DNA of 64,000 nucleotides from Pseudomonadota bacterium (GTDB lineage Bacteria; Pseudomonadota; Gammaproteobacteria; Burkholderiales; Sulfuriferulaceae). The notes below the pieces were generated by a model. It saw nothing but the letters and a program-made list of their open reading frames with translations. It ran no database searches and was not told the origin of the DNA. Positions 27,051-36,047 of this stretch are shown here, piece by piece. The stretch covers positions 1 to 64,000 of the forward strand of contig JAJYPN010000003.1 of NCBI GenBank assembly GCA_021795395.1. Reading direction: 5' to 3'. Within the stretch, counting starts at the first letter, position 1; each line of letters opens with the position of its first letter. Made by a program: the position numbers and the translations under genes.

Positions 27051-27850
27051 TGAATTTGTCAGCCAGTTTATTTGGTGGTGCGCTTTTAGTCATCATCATG
27101 CATCTTATATTAGGGCGTATAGGCGTGCCGAACTTTTGGCGCGGCGTGATTTCCGCAGCTGCCGCCAGCTTTCTGATACTTGCGTATAGCCTTACCATAG
27201 GAATGGATATGGATATCGTTTCCATGCATCTGGCGGTATTCCTCTCGGCTGCAACGGTAATGACCCTGATCAGCGGTTCGGGCGCGCGACAATCGGAACA
27301 GGGCGGCCTGCATTGGTCTATCAAGATCATGGTGGCTTTCTTTCTGGTGCTGTTTCTGGTCGATGGGGCATTTGTTTCGATGTCTACCAACGGAATTCCG
27401 CCAGCCATCTCCGCCCTTTTCTTGCCTAATGCACAAAAAAAACCGGTCTATACGGCCTTTTCCGGGGTGACGCGACACGACGAGCAAGCTGCCAGCGCGC
27501 AAAATCAGCATTTGCAGCAGCTATCCAGCCTTAAGGAACTGGCTTGGCATATAGAAATCGATGGCGCCAGGGAATTGACAGCGGGCAAGCAGGCGAAAAA
27601 TACGATCACGGTGAGGTTGGCCGACCGCAATCGGCAACCGATAGATAATGCACATATAAAGATCAGCTTGTTGCGAGCCGGTAATGAGCTCCCGCTGGCG
27701 CAGACGATATTGGGTGATACCGGCAAAGGAAACTATATCGGTGGGATCGCCATTCCGGCTAGCGGAAGCTGGATCTTGCGTACGACAATCTCAGCCGAAG
27801 GAAAATTTATTGAAGTCGAGCGCAATGTCATGGTGAAAAAAGCGGGTTGA
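27050..27850 (+). CDS. ccoH: FixH/CcoH-family assembly protein with N-terminal membrane extension
   Basis: A 266-residue protein, longer than the usual 150-180. The C-terminal half fits FixH: a membrane helix (about residues 92-114, IMVAFFLVLFLVDGAF) followed by a periplasmic beta domain (ITVRLADRNRQPIDNAHIKI). Before it are three extra membrane helices (about 8-27, 29-52 and 58-78). FixH binds and stabilises cbb3 subunits with the copper ATPase CcoI. Its start shares one base with the ccoG stop, and its end overlaps ccoI. Confidence 0.88.
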   Translation: MNLSASLFGGALLVIIMHLILGRIGVPNFWRGVISAAAASFLILAYSLTIGMDMDIVSMHLAVFLSAATVMTLISGSGARQSEQGGLHWSIKIMVAFFLVLFLVDGAFVSMSTNGIPPAISALFLPNAQKKPVYTAFSGVTRHDEQAASAQNQHLQQLSSLKELAWHIEIDGARELTAGKQAKNTITVRLADRNRQPIDNAHIKISLLRAGNELPLAQTILGDTGKGNYIGGIAIPASGSWILRTTISAEGKFIEVERNVMVKKAG

Positions 27851-30282
27851 CAGCACATATTATGCCGGATGTCCCGATTTCAACTTGTTATCATTGCGGC
27901 CTGCCGGTACCTGAACGGATCGACTTGTATGTACAGATCGAAAACATGGCTCGACCGATGTGCTGCCGGGGCTGCCAGGCCGTAGCGCAGGCTATCGCGG
28001 ATAACGGATTGACCGATTATTATCGCAGCAGGACAGCCATGCCGGAAAGCGGACACGAAATAGTGCCTGCCGAGATCCAAAAGCTGGCGCTCTATGATCA
28101 TCCCGATATCCAGCGCAGTTTTGTAATCGATGCAGGCGAGCATCGCAAGGAAGCGGTTCTGATACTGGAAGGGATAACCTGCGCCGCCTGTGTCTGGCTC
28201 AATGAGCGCCATTTGAAACAATTGAGCGGCATACAATCAGTGGAGGTCAATTACGCCAATCATCGAGCTCGAGTCGCATGGGACGAAAGGCAGATAGAAT
28301 TATCCAGAATACTGCAGGAAATACAGTTTCTGGGCTATAACGCGCATCCTTATAGCGCGTGGCAAGCCGATCAGATCAGAAAAACCCAGCGCAAAAGGGA
28401 CTTGCAGCGTATTGCCATCGCCGGAATTGCCGCCGCTCAGGTCATGATGCTGGCAGTCGCCTTGTATGCCGGCGCGTGGTACGGTATCGACATCAATACC
28501 CGTCGTTTACTGCGCTGGTTCAGTTTGTTGCTAACCATGCCTGTCGTCAGCTTCGCTGCATGGCCATTTTATCGTTCGGCGTGGAGCGCTATCAAATCGA
28601 GCCGCCTGAATATGGACGTACCTGTCAGCATCGCTATCCTCAGCGCATTTGCCGGCAGTCTATGGGTCACTTTAACTGGCGGTGCGCAGGTCTATTACGA
28701 CACGGTCAGCATGTTTACCCTATTTCTGCTGGTGACGCGCTTACTCGAATCGGGAGCACGGGAAAAATCGATAGAATCCGCTGAAAACCTGCTGAAACTG
28801 CAGCCGGCTATGACGACGCGGATACGCGACGGCCAGCAGGAATATATCGCTGTGCTGGATTTGCAACAGGGCGATTGCATTTTGGCCAAAGCCGGTGAAA
28901 TCGTCGCCGCTGACGGCTTGATCGTGGAAGGTATGTCAACGGTAGACGAATCGCTGCTCACGGGAGAATCGCATGCCGTGCCGAAACAGACGGGCGACAC
29001 AGTCATTGCAGGCAGCCTGAATCAGGAAGGGCCGTTGACAATACAAGTGACCGACATAGGGGAAAATACTGTTCTGGCAGGTATCGTACGACTGGTTGAT
29101 AAAGCTCAGGCCGAAAAACCCCGCATCGCCCAGCTTGCCGATCGGGTCTCCGTATGGTTTACCCTGGGCCTGCTTATTTTCGCTTTGCTGACGGGAGTGA
29201 TATGGCTATACATCGATGCCGCACGAGCTTTTGAAATCGTGCTGTCGGTATTGGTAGTGACCTGTCCCTGCGCATTATCCCTGGCGGTACCGGCCGCCCT
29301 GGCCGCCGCGGGATCGAACCTGATCAAACGCGGCATTCTGGTCACGCGCGGTCATGCACTGGAAACCTTATCGCACGTGACCTATCTGGTATTCGATAAG
29401 ACCGGCACACTGACTATAGGCAAACCCCGAATCGAAGCGATGGAAATGCTGTCGAATGTCAGTGCCGACCAGTGCGCTGCGATAGCGGCAAGCCTGGAGC
29501 AGGCATCCGAACATCCCCTCGCGTATGCCTTTATGCGCCATGTGGAAAAAGAGCGGTTGTTTCCTGTTACCCAGGCGGGAAATATGCCCGGTCATGGCGT
29601 AACGGGAGACATAGCCGGTACGACGTATACCCTGGGAAATCGCAATTTTGCGAATCTGGGCACGGAAGCTGACGAACGCCGGATACAAGCACGATATCCG
29701 GCCGCGACGCTGGTATGGTTAAGCGATTCGAAACAGGCTTTGGCGGTATTCGTACTGAACGACCCGTTGCGAGACGATGCGAAGATCGCTATCGCCGCTA
29801 TCCAGTCACGCGGCATTAGCGTCGGCATTTTATCGGGAGACAGTGACGCTGCCGTCGCTTATGCTGCCGCAGAATTGGGCGTCGCAGAATTCAGCAGCCA
29901 GCAAAAGCCGCAAGACAAGCTGGCTTTCCTGCAAGCCTTGCAAGTACAGGGCGAAGTGGTGGCAATGGTCGGCGACGGCATCAACGATGCGCCGGTACTG
30001 GCGGGCGCACAAGTATCGTTCGCGATGGGAACGGGTACGGATGTAGCGAGTCAAACCAGTGATATCGTATTGCTGTCGAGCAAATTGAGCGATGTGGACG
30101 CGGCCCTCTCTGCGGGAAAGAACACTTTGCAAGTCATGCGTCAGAATTTATGGTGGGCGGCTATTTATAACCTAGTCGCATTGCCGTTTGCCGCGCTCGG
30201 TTACATTCCTCCCTGGCTGGCTGCCTTGGGCATGTCGCTCAGCTCATTGATCGTTGTACTTAATGCCTTGAGGTTACGTTGA
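27847..30282 (+). CDS. ccoI: Copper-exporting P1B-ATPase CcoI (FixI), cbb3 maturation
   Basis: An 811-residue heavy-metal ATPase. The N-terminal part has a CYHCGLPV/MCCRGCQAV cysteine region and an HMA domain with GITCAACVWLN. The core has CPC in VVTCPCALSLAVP, phosphorylation site DKTGTLT and hinge GDGINDAPVLAGA. CcoI moves copper to the periplasmic side for insertion into CcoN. The start is either TTG at 27847, overlapping the ccoH stop, or ATG at 27862; neither has a strong ribosome site. Confidence 0.95.
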   Translation: MTAHIMPDVPISTCYHCGLPVPERIDLYVQIENMARPMCCRGCQAVAQAIADNGLTDYYRSRTAMPESGHEIVPAEIQKLALYDHPDIQRSFVIDAGEHRKEAVLILEGITCAACVWLNERHLKQLSGIQSVEVNYANHRARVAWDERQIELSRILQEIQFLGYNAHPYSAWQADQIRKTQRKRDLQRIAIAGIAAAQVMMLAVALYAGAWYGIDINTRRLLRWFSLLLTMPVVSFAAWPFYRSAWSAIKSSRLNMDVPVSIAILSAFAGSLWVTLTGGAQVYYDTVSMFTLFLLVTRLLESGAREKSIESAENLLKLQPAMTTRIRDGQQEYIAVLDLQQGDCILAKAGEIVAADGLIVEGMSTVDESLLTGESHAVPKQTGDTVIAGSLNQEGPLTIQVTDIGENTVLAGIVRLVDKAQAEKPRIAQLADRVSVWFTLGLLIFALLTGVIWLYIDAARAFEIVLSVLVVTCPCALSLAVPAALAAAGSNLIKRGILVTRGHALETLSHVTYLVFDKTGTLTIGKPRIEAMEMLSNVSADQCAAIAASLEQASEHPLAYAFMRHVEKERLFPVTQAGNMPGHGVTGDIAGTTYTLGNRNFANLGTEADERRIQARYPAATLVWLSDSKQALAVFVLNDPLRDDAKIAIAAIQSRGISVGILSGDSDAAVAYAAAELGVAEFSSQQKPQDKLAFLQALQVQGEVVAMVGDGINDAPVLAGAQVSFAMGTGTDVASQTSDIVLLSSKLSDVDAALSAGKNTLQVMRQNLWWAAIYNLVALPFAALGYIPPWLAALGMSLSSLIVVLNALRLR

Positions 30283-30474
30283 ATGACTATATCTACCTTA
30301 TTGTTTTTATTGGGAATGACGATGGTTTTCATCGCATTTATCGTGATCGGGATACTGTGGGCTATCCGGTCCGGCCAATTCGAAGATATGGAAGGTCCGG
30401 CGCAACGTATATTGATGGACGACGACGATCCTTTGCTTCCTTCGAACAGGATCGAAGAGGAAAACAAAAAATGA
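30283..30474 (+). CDS. ccoS: cbb3 oxidase maturation protein CcoS
   Basis: A 63-residue protein with one membrane helix (about residues 6-27) followed by the family motif WAIRSGQFEDMEGPAQRIL and an acidic DDDDP stretch. CcoS is needed for heme and copper insertion into CcoN. It starts at the ccoI stop and its own stop overlaps a 17-codon ORF. Confidence 0.95.
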   Translation: MTISTLLFLLGMTMVFIAFIVIGILWAIRSGQFEDMEGPAQRILMDDDDPLLPSNRIEEENKK

Positions 30475-30524
30475 ACAGAATATTTGCAGGATTGCCGCGC
30501 TTGTCGATTTTCGCCAAAAAATGA
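30471..30524 (+). CDS. 17-codon ORF overlapping the ccoS stop
   Basis: ATG at 30471 overlaps the ccoS stop in an ATGA arrangement, with GAGGAAA about eight to ten bases upstream. It would encode MNRIFAGLPRLSIFAKK, a short basic peptide with no recognisable family. It may be a real coupled peptide or chance. Confidence 0.25.
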   Translation: MNRIFAGLPRLSIFAKK

Positions 30525-30639
30525 CTCAAATCCGCTCAAATCCGCATAGTGACTTGACATTCCGGTTTGTGACGCGATTTCGCCACTTATGATCCGGCTC
30601 GCTGCATTGTGCAGGGGATCAAGTTTGATAGTTTTAAAA

Positions 30640-30669
30640 TTGCAGCAAATACCAAGGCTGAGGTACAAT
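30640..30669 (+). promoter_or_regulatory. Candidate sigma-70 promoter for the 34-residue membrane peptide
   Basis: TTGCAG (30640-30645) and TACAAT (30664-30669) are spaced by 18 bases. Transcription would start near 30676, leaving a short leader with GGAGGATAGCAGG before the ATG at 30712. Confidence 0.5.
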
Positions 30670-30711
30670 TACCCGGTTTCCTGGAATTGATATTTTTTGG
30701 AGGATAGCAGG

Positions 30712-30816
30712 ATGATTAAATATATATTCAGCAAATATAATTTGCCGATGACGCTTATCGTTGCTTTGATTGTGTGGTCTTGGATCAGCTTTTTTTCCGT
30801 TATCCTTTTTGCTTGA
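30712..30816 (+). CDS. 34-residue single-helix membrane peptide downstream of the cbb3 genes
   Basis: The ORF starts MIKYIFSKYNLPM and continues as one strong membrane helix (about residues 13-34). TTGGAGGATAGCAGG just upstream is one of the best ribosome sites in the window, and a promoter-like sequence lies before it. It is the last plus-strand ORF before rpoH on the opposite strand. Size and topology resemble tiny cbb3 accessory subunits such as CcoM of Pseudomonas, but I see no sequence match, so the function is unknown. Confidence 0.6.
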   Translation: MIKYIFSKYNLPMTLIVALIVWSWISFFSVILFA

Positions 30817-30880
30817 TCGGTTGGAAATAACTTCCCGTTAGATGGGGCAACTGCGTCTGATGTCGAGATGCGCCAGACAC

Positions 30881-30914
30881 CGACGCGGTACCTTGACCTG
30901 CAATTACCGCGTCG
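30881..30914 (-). terminator. Hairpin downstream of rpoH
   Basis: CGACGCGGTA and TACCGCGTCG are perfect 10-bp inverted arms around a 14-base loop, starting six bases after the rpoH stop. There is no T-run on either side, so it may act as a transcript-end stabiliser or a weak terminator. Confidence 0.4.
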
Positions 30915-30919
30915 AGAAG

Positions 30920-31792
30920 TTAAAAATTATGGCTGGCGCCTTCCGCAGATAAAGTCAATTTCATTTTCTGCATGGCTTTCTGTTCGATCTGCCGTACTCT
31001 TTCCGCCGATATGTTGTACTCAGCCGCCAGATCGTGCAAAGTGGCGGGTTTTTCTTCGTTCAGCCAACGCGATTCGACGATACGGCGACTGCGCGTATCC
31101 AGGCTGTCCAATGCCTCCACCAGACCCGTGCTGGATAAATGTTCATATTCGGCCCGGGCCAGAATTTTGGAAGGCTCGGCTTCGGTATCGGTCAAATAAG
31201 CCAGGGGCGAATAACTGTCCTCGCCATCGTCATTGATGGGTTCCAAAGCGACATCCTGCCCATTGAACCGGGTTTCCATTTCCAGCACTTCTTCGCGTTT
31301 CACGCCCAGACTGCTTGCCATCTCATCGGCCTCGGTAGTGGTCAGGCTGCCGGCGCCGGTTTTGAGGCTGCGCAGGTTGAAAAACAACTTGCGCTGTCCT
31401 TTTGTCGTGGCTATTTTGACCATGCGCCAGTTCCGAAGTATGTATTCGTGCATTTCGGCCTTGATCCAGTGCATGGCAAAGGAAACCAGACGCACGCCGC
31501 GTTCGGGATCGAACCGCTTGACGGCTTTCATCAGGCCGATATTGCCTTCCTGAATCAGATCGGCTTGCGGCAAACCGTAGCCGATATATTTGCGGGCAAT
31601 GCTGACCACCAGCCGCAAATGACTGAGCACCAACCGGCCTGCCGCATCCAGATCGCTGTGATCGCGTAAACGATAGGCGAGACGGGTTTCTTCCTCCTGT
31701 GTCAACATGGGATAACTATTGACCGTATGGATATAATTTTCCAGACTGGTCGCATTATTGCTTAATACCGGTAAGCTCATTGATAACGACAT
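30920..31792 (-). CDS. rpoH: Heat-shock sigma factor RpoH (sigma-32)
   Basis: A 290-residue sigma-32. Region 2 reads LIQEGNIGLMKAVKRFDP and the RpoH box is seen as GQRKLFFNLR. Region 4 ends with LAAEYNISAERVRQIEQKA. It directs RNA polymerase to heat-shock promoters. I chose the ATG at 31792, which has AGGAGG 11 bases upstream; the longer ORF start at 31831 lies inside a CIRCE operator and would hide it. A perfect CIRCE lies about 30 bp upstream, so HrcA control is likely. Confidence 0.96.
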   Translation of the reverse strand: MSLSMSLPVLSNNATSLENYIHTVNSYPMLTQEEETRLAYRLRDHSDLDAAGRLVLSHLRLVVSIARKYIGYGLPQADLIQEGNIGLMKAVKRFDPERGVRLVSFAMHWIKAEMHEYILRNWRMVKIATTKGQRKLFFNLRSLKTGAGSLTTTEADEMASSLGVKREEVLEMETRFNGQDVALEPINDDGEDSYSPLAYLTDTEAEPSKILARAEYEHLSSTGLVEALDSLDTRSRRIVESRWLNEEKPATLHDLAAEYNISAERVRQIEQKAMQKMKLTLSAEGASHNF

Positions 31793-31820
31793 AAACGTAA
31801 TTACCTCCTGGTAGACAATT

Positions 31821-31847
31821 TTAGCACTCACTGTAAGAGAGTGCTAA
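31821..31847. promoter_or_regulatory. CIRCE element (HrcA operator) upstream of rpoH
   Basis: TTAGCACTC-N9-GAGTGCTAA is present exactly, matching the CIRCE consensus at all 18 arm positions. It sits between the rpoH ribosome site and the likely promoter. HrcA repressor binds CIRCE and is released on heat shock. Confidence 0.95.
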
Positions 31848-31985
31848 TTTTTTAAAGTTCCCCCAAGGCGGAAATGGCAGTCAAACTATTTATTGAATTC
31901 GCCCGGCGTAAGCGAAATGAGAAAACGGCAATAAACCCATATTTGCATAAAACCAGCGATGCGGCAATATTCGGCAAGGACTTTT

Positions 31986-32897
31986 TTAAGGACTTTTTTC
32001 GATTTGCGCCAGGGTTCTGCCTACGGCCAGGTAGGCACCGACCCAGCCGATTGCACTGGCACCGAGAAGCAAAATCATGATCTCTTCGATCGACAGCGTC
32101 CGCAATCGGAAAGGACTCGCATAGAGCTGAGTCAATGAGTGGATATAAGGTTCCAGTTGCATCGTTGCAATCGTGACGGCCAACCAGGCGACAAGCCCTC
32201 CAAGCATGCCTTGCAAAGCGCCGAAATATAAAAAGGGGCGACGGATATAACCCGAAGTAGCGCCGATAAGCCTGCTGACTTCGATCTCGTCAAACCGTGT
32301 CAGTATTTGCAGGCGTATCGTATTGCCTGAAATGCTGATCAGGGCTACGGCAAGGATACATGCCAGCAGGGTGAACATGTACCTGCCCAGCGCGAGCAAG
32401 GCTTGCAGACGCTGCGCCCATTGCTCGTCCGATTGTACCAGCGCAACCTTGGGCAAGGTTCGCAAGCTGGCGGCCAACTGTTTAAGGGTTGCCGGTTCCG
32501 CTGTGGACGGTACGATCACCCAGGCGTCAGGCAAGGGATTTTCGGGTAATTCGCTCGCCAGATCGGGTATTCCCATTTGCAGCGAGAGCGCCGCCAGTGC
32601 GGTATTCCGGGATACGAAACGGCTATCGCGGATGCCGGCGATATGTGCCAGTCGCGATTTGAATGCGCTGATATCTCCTGCTCCGGCATCGTTTTGCATG
32701 AACACGGTGATTTCTGTTTGCGCGGGCAGTGCGCCGACGATTTGTGTCATATTTTGCAGCAAAAGATACAGGCCGGCCGGCAAACTCAGGCTTACGCCTA
32801 TTGCCAGCAGCGTAAACAGACTGGCAAACGGCGTTTTGAGCAATTGCGCGAACGATGATATCAGGGCCTGCCGGTGATGCGTCAGCCATGCTTTCAT
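31986..32897 (-). CDS. ftsX: Cell-division ABC transporter permease FtsX
   Basis: A 303-residue protein with four membrane helices: one near residues 27-47, then three in the C-terminal half (YMFTLLACILAVALISISG, GMLGGLVAWLAVTIA and IMILLLGASAIGWVGAYLAV). A periplasmic loop lies between the first and second. FtsEX activates peptidoglycan hydrolases at the division septum. The ATG at 32897 overlaps the ftsE stop (ATGA); the longer upstream reading frame lies inside ftsE and is not real. Confidence 0.94.
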   Translation of the reverse strand: MKAWLTHHRQALISSFAQLLKTPFASLFTLLAIGVSLSLPAGLYLLLQNMTQIVGALPAQTEITVFMQNDAGAGDISAFKSRLAHIAGIRDSRFVSRNTALAALSLQMGIPDLASELPENPLPDAWVIVPSTAEPATLKQLAASLRTLPKVALVQSDEQWAQRLQALLALGRYMFTLLACILAVALISISGNTIRLQILTRFDEIEVSRLIGATSGYIRRPFLYFGALQGMLGGLVAWLAVTIATMQLEPYIHSLTQLYASPFRLRTLSIEEIMILLLGASAIGWVGAYLAVGRTLAQIEKSP

Positions 32898-33547
32898 GTT
32901 TGCAGGCTTCCATGATCCAGGCGGATGATCCGGGTATTGCCAGCAGCTATGGCCGAATGATCGTGAGTGGAGATGACAACCGTGGTTCCCGCTTGATTGA
33001 ATGCTTTGAACATCACCATGATCTCGCTCGCGTATTCGCTGTCCAGATTGCCAGTAGGTTCGTCTGCCAGCAGCAGTGACGGACGCGAGACGATAGCGCG
33101 AGCGATGCACAGACGTTGCTGTTCGCCGCCCGATAAGGTGACGGGATGCGCTTTCTCGCGTTGCAATAAACCTACCTTATCGAGCGCCGCGCGCGCCCGG
33201 GCTGCCGCATCGTGTCGGTTAAAACCGGCGATATGCAGCGGCAGCAGCACATTCTGTATGACGTTGCGATCGAACAAAAGCTTGTGGTCCTGAAAAATCA
33301 GGCCGATATTCCGGCGCAAATACGGCACGGCCCCCCGGCGCAATTTGCCTATGGCTTGCCGGTTTACTGTGATCGTACCTCCGGTTGGGCGTTCGATTGC
33401 GGCGATCAGTTTGATAAGCGTACTTTTTCCGGCGCCCGAATGTCCGGTGACAAATACCATTTCACCGTTAGCGATGTCGAGACTGACATCCTTCAGCGCT
33501 TCGTAACCGCCGGGGTAACGCTTGCTGACATGAGCAAGTGTGATCAT
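32894..33547 (-). CDS. ftsE: Cell-division ABC transporter ATPase FtsE
   Basis: A 217-residue ATPase with Walker [10 protein letters not shown] (residues about 35-43), signature [14 protein letters not shown] and Walker [13 protein letters not shown]. It pairs with FtsX. It overlaps ftsY and ftsX by four bases each, giving the usual ftsY-ftsE-ftsX order with rpoH next. Confidence 0.97.
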   Translation of the reverse strand: MITLAHVSKRYPGGYEALKDVSLDIANGEMVFVTGHSGAGKSTLIKLIAAIERPTGGTITVNRQAIGKLRRGAVPYLRRNIGLIFQDHKLLFDRNVIQNVLLPLHIAGFNRHDAAARARAALDKVGLLQREKAHPVTLSGGEQQRLCIARAIVSRPSLLLADEPTGNLDSEYASEIMVMFKAFNQAGTTVVISTHDHSAIAAGNTRIIRLDHGSLQT

Positions 33548-34578
33548 GCGCCGGCGTCTTCAAACAATGCGTCGACAAAATCCCTGGCGACGAAGGGCCG
33601 AAGATCGTCCAGGCTTTCGCCAACGCCGATGAAGCGTACCGGGCGCGGTCGGGCTTGAGCGATGGCGGCAATGACGCCGCCTTTGGCGGTGCCGTCCAGT
33701 TTGGTCAGGACGAGACCGGTAATCTGCAAGGCATCGTCGAAAGCGATGACCTGGCTTACCGCATTCTGACCTGTATTGGCATCGAGAACGAGCAGGATTT
33801 CGTGCGGTGCTTGCGGATCGATTTTCTGTATGACGCGCTTGACCTTGCGTATTTCTTCCATCAAATGGAGCTGCGTCGGCAAGCGGCCCGCGGTGTCGGC
33901 CAGTACGATATCGATATTGCGGGCTCGCGCTGCGGTTATCGCATCGAAAATGACCGCTGCCGAATCACCGCTGTCCTGGGCAATCACGGCGACGCCGTTG
34001 CGTTCGCCCCAGACGGTGAGTTGTTCCCGCGCAGCGGCGCGAAATGTATCGCCGGCGGCCAGTAACACCGATTTGCCCAGACTCTGGTAATATTTGGCGA
34101 GTTTGCCGATCGTCGTGGTCTTGCCTGCTCCGTTGACTCCGGCCATCATGATCACGAAAGGTTTGTGCGTATCAATGTGCAAGGGCGCTTCCAGCGGCGC
34201 CAGCAAAGCGGTCAAGGCATCCTGCAGGGCGGCATGAAGCTGCGACGCTTCGGTCAGTTTTTCCCTGGCGACCCGTTTGCGCAATTGTTCAAGCATTGCG
34301 CTGGTTGCGCCGATACCCACGTCGGCGGTTAGCAGTATTGATTCGAGTTCCTCGAATAAGCCCGCATCGATTTTGCCGCCTCGGTTGAGCAATCCCGACA
34401 GGCGTTTGCCGAACTGTGCCCGGGTACGGCTGAGGCCTTGCTTGAGCCGCTCGCTCCAGGAGGGTTTTACGCCGCTGGTACCGGCGGTATTATCGGTAGC
34501 TGCCCCGGTTTGTTCCGGCTCGATCGGAGGTTCGGGCGGTTTTGGCGTAACGCCGGGCTTTTTGAAGAAACCAAACAC
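33544..34578 (-). CDS. ftsY: Signal recognition particle receptor FtsY
   Basis: A 344-residue SRP-GTPase. A Pro/Glu-rich N-terminal tail precedes the NG domain, with G1 GVNGAGKTTTIGKLA (about residues 146-160), DTAGRLPTQ (G3) and TKLDGTAKGG (G4). It docks ribosome-SRP complexes at the inner membrane. It is first in ftsYEX and faces a divergent M16 peptidase gene across a 100-bp gap. Confidence 0.97.
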   Translation of the reverse strand: MFGFFKKPGVTPKPPEPPIEPEQTGAATDNTAGTSGVKPSWSERLKQGLSRTRAQFGKRLSGLLNRGGKIDAGLFEELESILLTADVGIGATSAMLEQLRKRVAREKLTEASQLHAALQDALTALLAPLEAPLHIDTHKPFVIMMAGVNGAGKTTTIGKLAKYYQSLGKSVLLAAGDTFRAAAREQLTVWGERNGVAVIAQDSGDSAAVIFDAITAARARNIDIVLADTAGRLPTQLHLMEEIRKVKRVIQKIDPQAPHEILLVLDANTGQNAVSQVIAFDDALQITGLVLTKLDGTAKGGVIAAIAQARPRPVRFIGVGESLDDLRPFVARDFVDALFEDAGA

Positions 34579-34678
34579 GATAAGGATAGTCTTTCAACAG
34601 TTAAGCAAACATAATGACGAAGTTTATTTTATCATGCTACATCAATCCTGATGTCAGTATCTGAATGAAAGGTGAAAC

Positions 34679-36037
34679 ATGAGGCAGTGGGTATGGGTAG
34701 GTCTGATGTGCTGTGCTGTTTTGCCTGCGAGGGCCGAAGTACAGCAATTCGAATTGAGCAACGGTTTGAAAGTGATACTGCAGGAGGATCATCGTTCGCC
34801 TGTAGTCGTATCGCAACTTTGGTATCGTGCCGGCAGTCTCGATGAATTTAACGGAACCACGGGCGTCGCGCACATGCTTGAGCATATGATGTTCAAGGGC
34901 ACCAAAAATGTGCCGGACGGGCAATTCTCCAAGCTGATTGCCGCCGCCGGCGGCAGGGAAAATGCCTTTACCAGCCAGGATGCGACCGTATTTTTCGAAC
35001 AGTTGCAGAAAGATAAGCTGGCGTTGGCCTTCAAGCTCGAAGCCGATCGCATGCAAAATCTGACGCTGGCGCCCGACGCTTACAAAAAAGAGAACCAGGT
35101 GGTCATGGAAGAGCGGCGCATGCGCACCGACGATCAGCCGCAGGCGCTGGTATACGAAAAAATGATGTCGGTAGCATTTCAGACCAATCCTTATCGCCGC
35201 CCCGTCATCGGCTGGATGAACGATCTTGAGAACATGACGGTGGACGATGCTCGTGACTGGTATCATCGCTGGTATTTACCGAATAATGCGACGCTGGTCG
35301 TTGCGGGCGACGTTAGTCTGGGCGAGGTGAAAGATCTGGCGATGCGCTATTTCGGCGGGATTCCGTCCAGACCGTTGCCGGTACGCAAACCGCAAGTCGA
35401 ACCTCCTCAAATCGGAATCAAGCGCATCAATGTCAAGGCGCCGTCAAAACTGCCCTATTTATTGATGGGTTATCATGTACCCGAGCTACGCGATGTCAAT
35501 GATTGGGAACCTTATGCCTTACAGGTTCTGGCCGGCGTACTCGACGGTAATGAAGGGGCGCGTCTCGGTAAATTCGTGGTGCGCGAGCAGCGTATCGCTA
35601 CCCAGGCTGGCGCCAGTTACGATATGGTCGCGCGTGGCCCGGGCATGTTTATGCTGGACGGTACGCCCAGCCAGGATAAAACGGTTGCCGATCTGGAAAC
35701 GGCTTTACGCGCGCAAATCCAGAGCATTATCAAGAATGGCGTGAGCGAAGCGGAAATGAAACGGGTCAAGGCGCAGGTTATCGCGGCGCATGTCTATCAG
35801 CGCGATTCGGTTTTTTATCAGGCAATGCTGCTCGGCGAATACGTCAACGATGGATTACCGGTTACGGCAATCGCCGATGAAGTCGCCAGGATACAAGCGA
35901 TTACGCCTGCGCAGGTGCAGGCTATAGCGGCAAAATATCTGTTGGACGACAACTTGACAGTCGCGACGCTCGATCCGCAGCCTGTGACCAAGGAACTGGC
36001 GAATCCGCCGATATCGGATATGCACAATTTAAAATGA
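34679..36037 (+). CDS. M16 family zinc metallopeptidase, catalytic partner
   Basis: A 452-residue pitrilysin-type peptidase with a signal peptide (about residues 1-19, cut after ARA), so it is periplasmic. The inverted zinc motif HxxEH is visible as HMLEHMMFKGT (about residues 65-75), with the distant second Glu region NQVVMEERRMRTDD. M16 proteins work in two-part clamshells; the next gene supplies the second part. The natural substrate is not known. Confidence 0.93.
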   Translation: MRQWVWVGLMCCAVLPARAEVQQFELSNGLKVILQEDHRSPVVVSQLWYRAGSLDEFNGTTGVAHMLEHMMFKGTKNVPDGQFSKLIAAAGGRENAFTSQDATVFFEQLQKDKLALAFKLEADRMQNLTLAPDAYKKENQVVMEERRMRTDDQPQALVYEKMMSVAFQTNPYRRPVIGWMNDLENMTVDDARDWYHRWYLPNNATLVVAGDVSLGEVKDLAMRYFGGIPSRPLPVRKPQVEPPQIGIKRINVKAPSKLPYLLMGYHVPELRDVNDWEPYALQVLAGVLDGNEGARLGKFVVREQRIATQAGASYDMVARGPGMFMLDGTPSQDKTVADLETALRAQIQSIIKNGVSEAEMKRVKAQVIAAHVYQRDSVFYQAMLLGEYVNDGLPVTAIADEVARIQAITPAQVQAIAAKYLLDDNLTVATLDPQPVTKELANPPISDMHNLK

Positions 36038-36047
36038 AGGAAATGCA

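Noticed and set aside
31793-31831. Longer RpoH start (39 bases upstream of the chosen ATG)
   Set aside because: It would start inside the CIRCE operator and upstream of the AGGAGG site.
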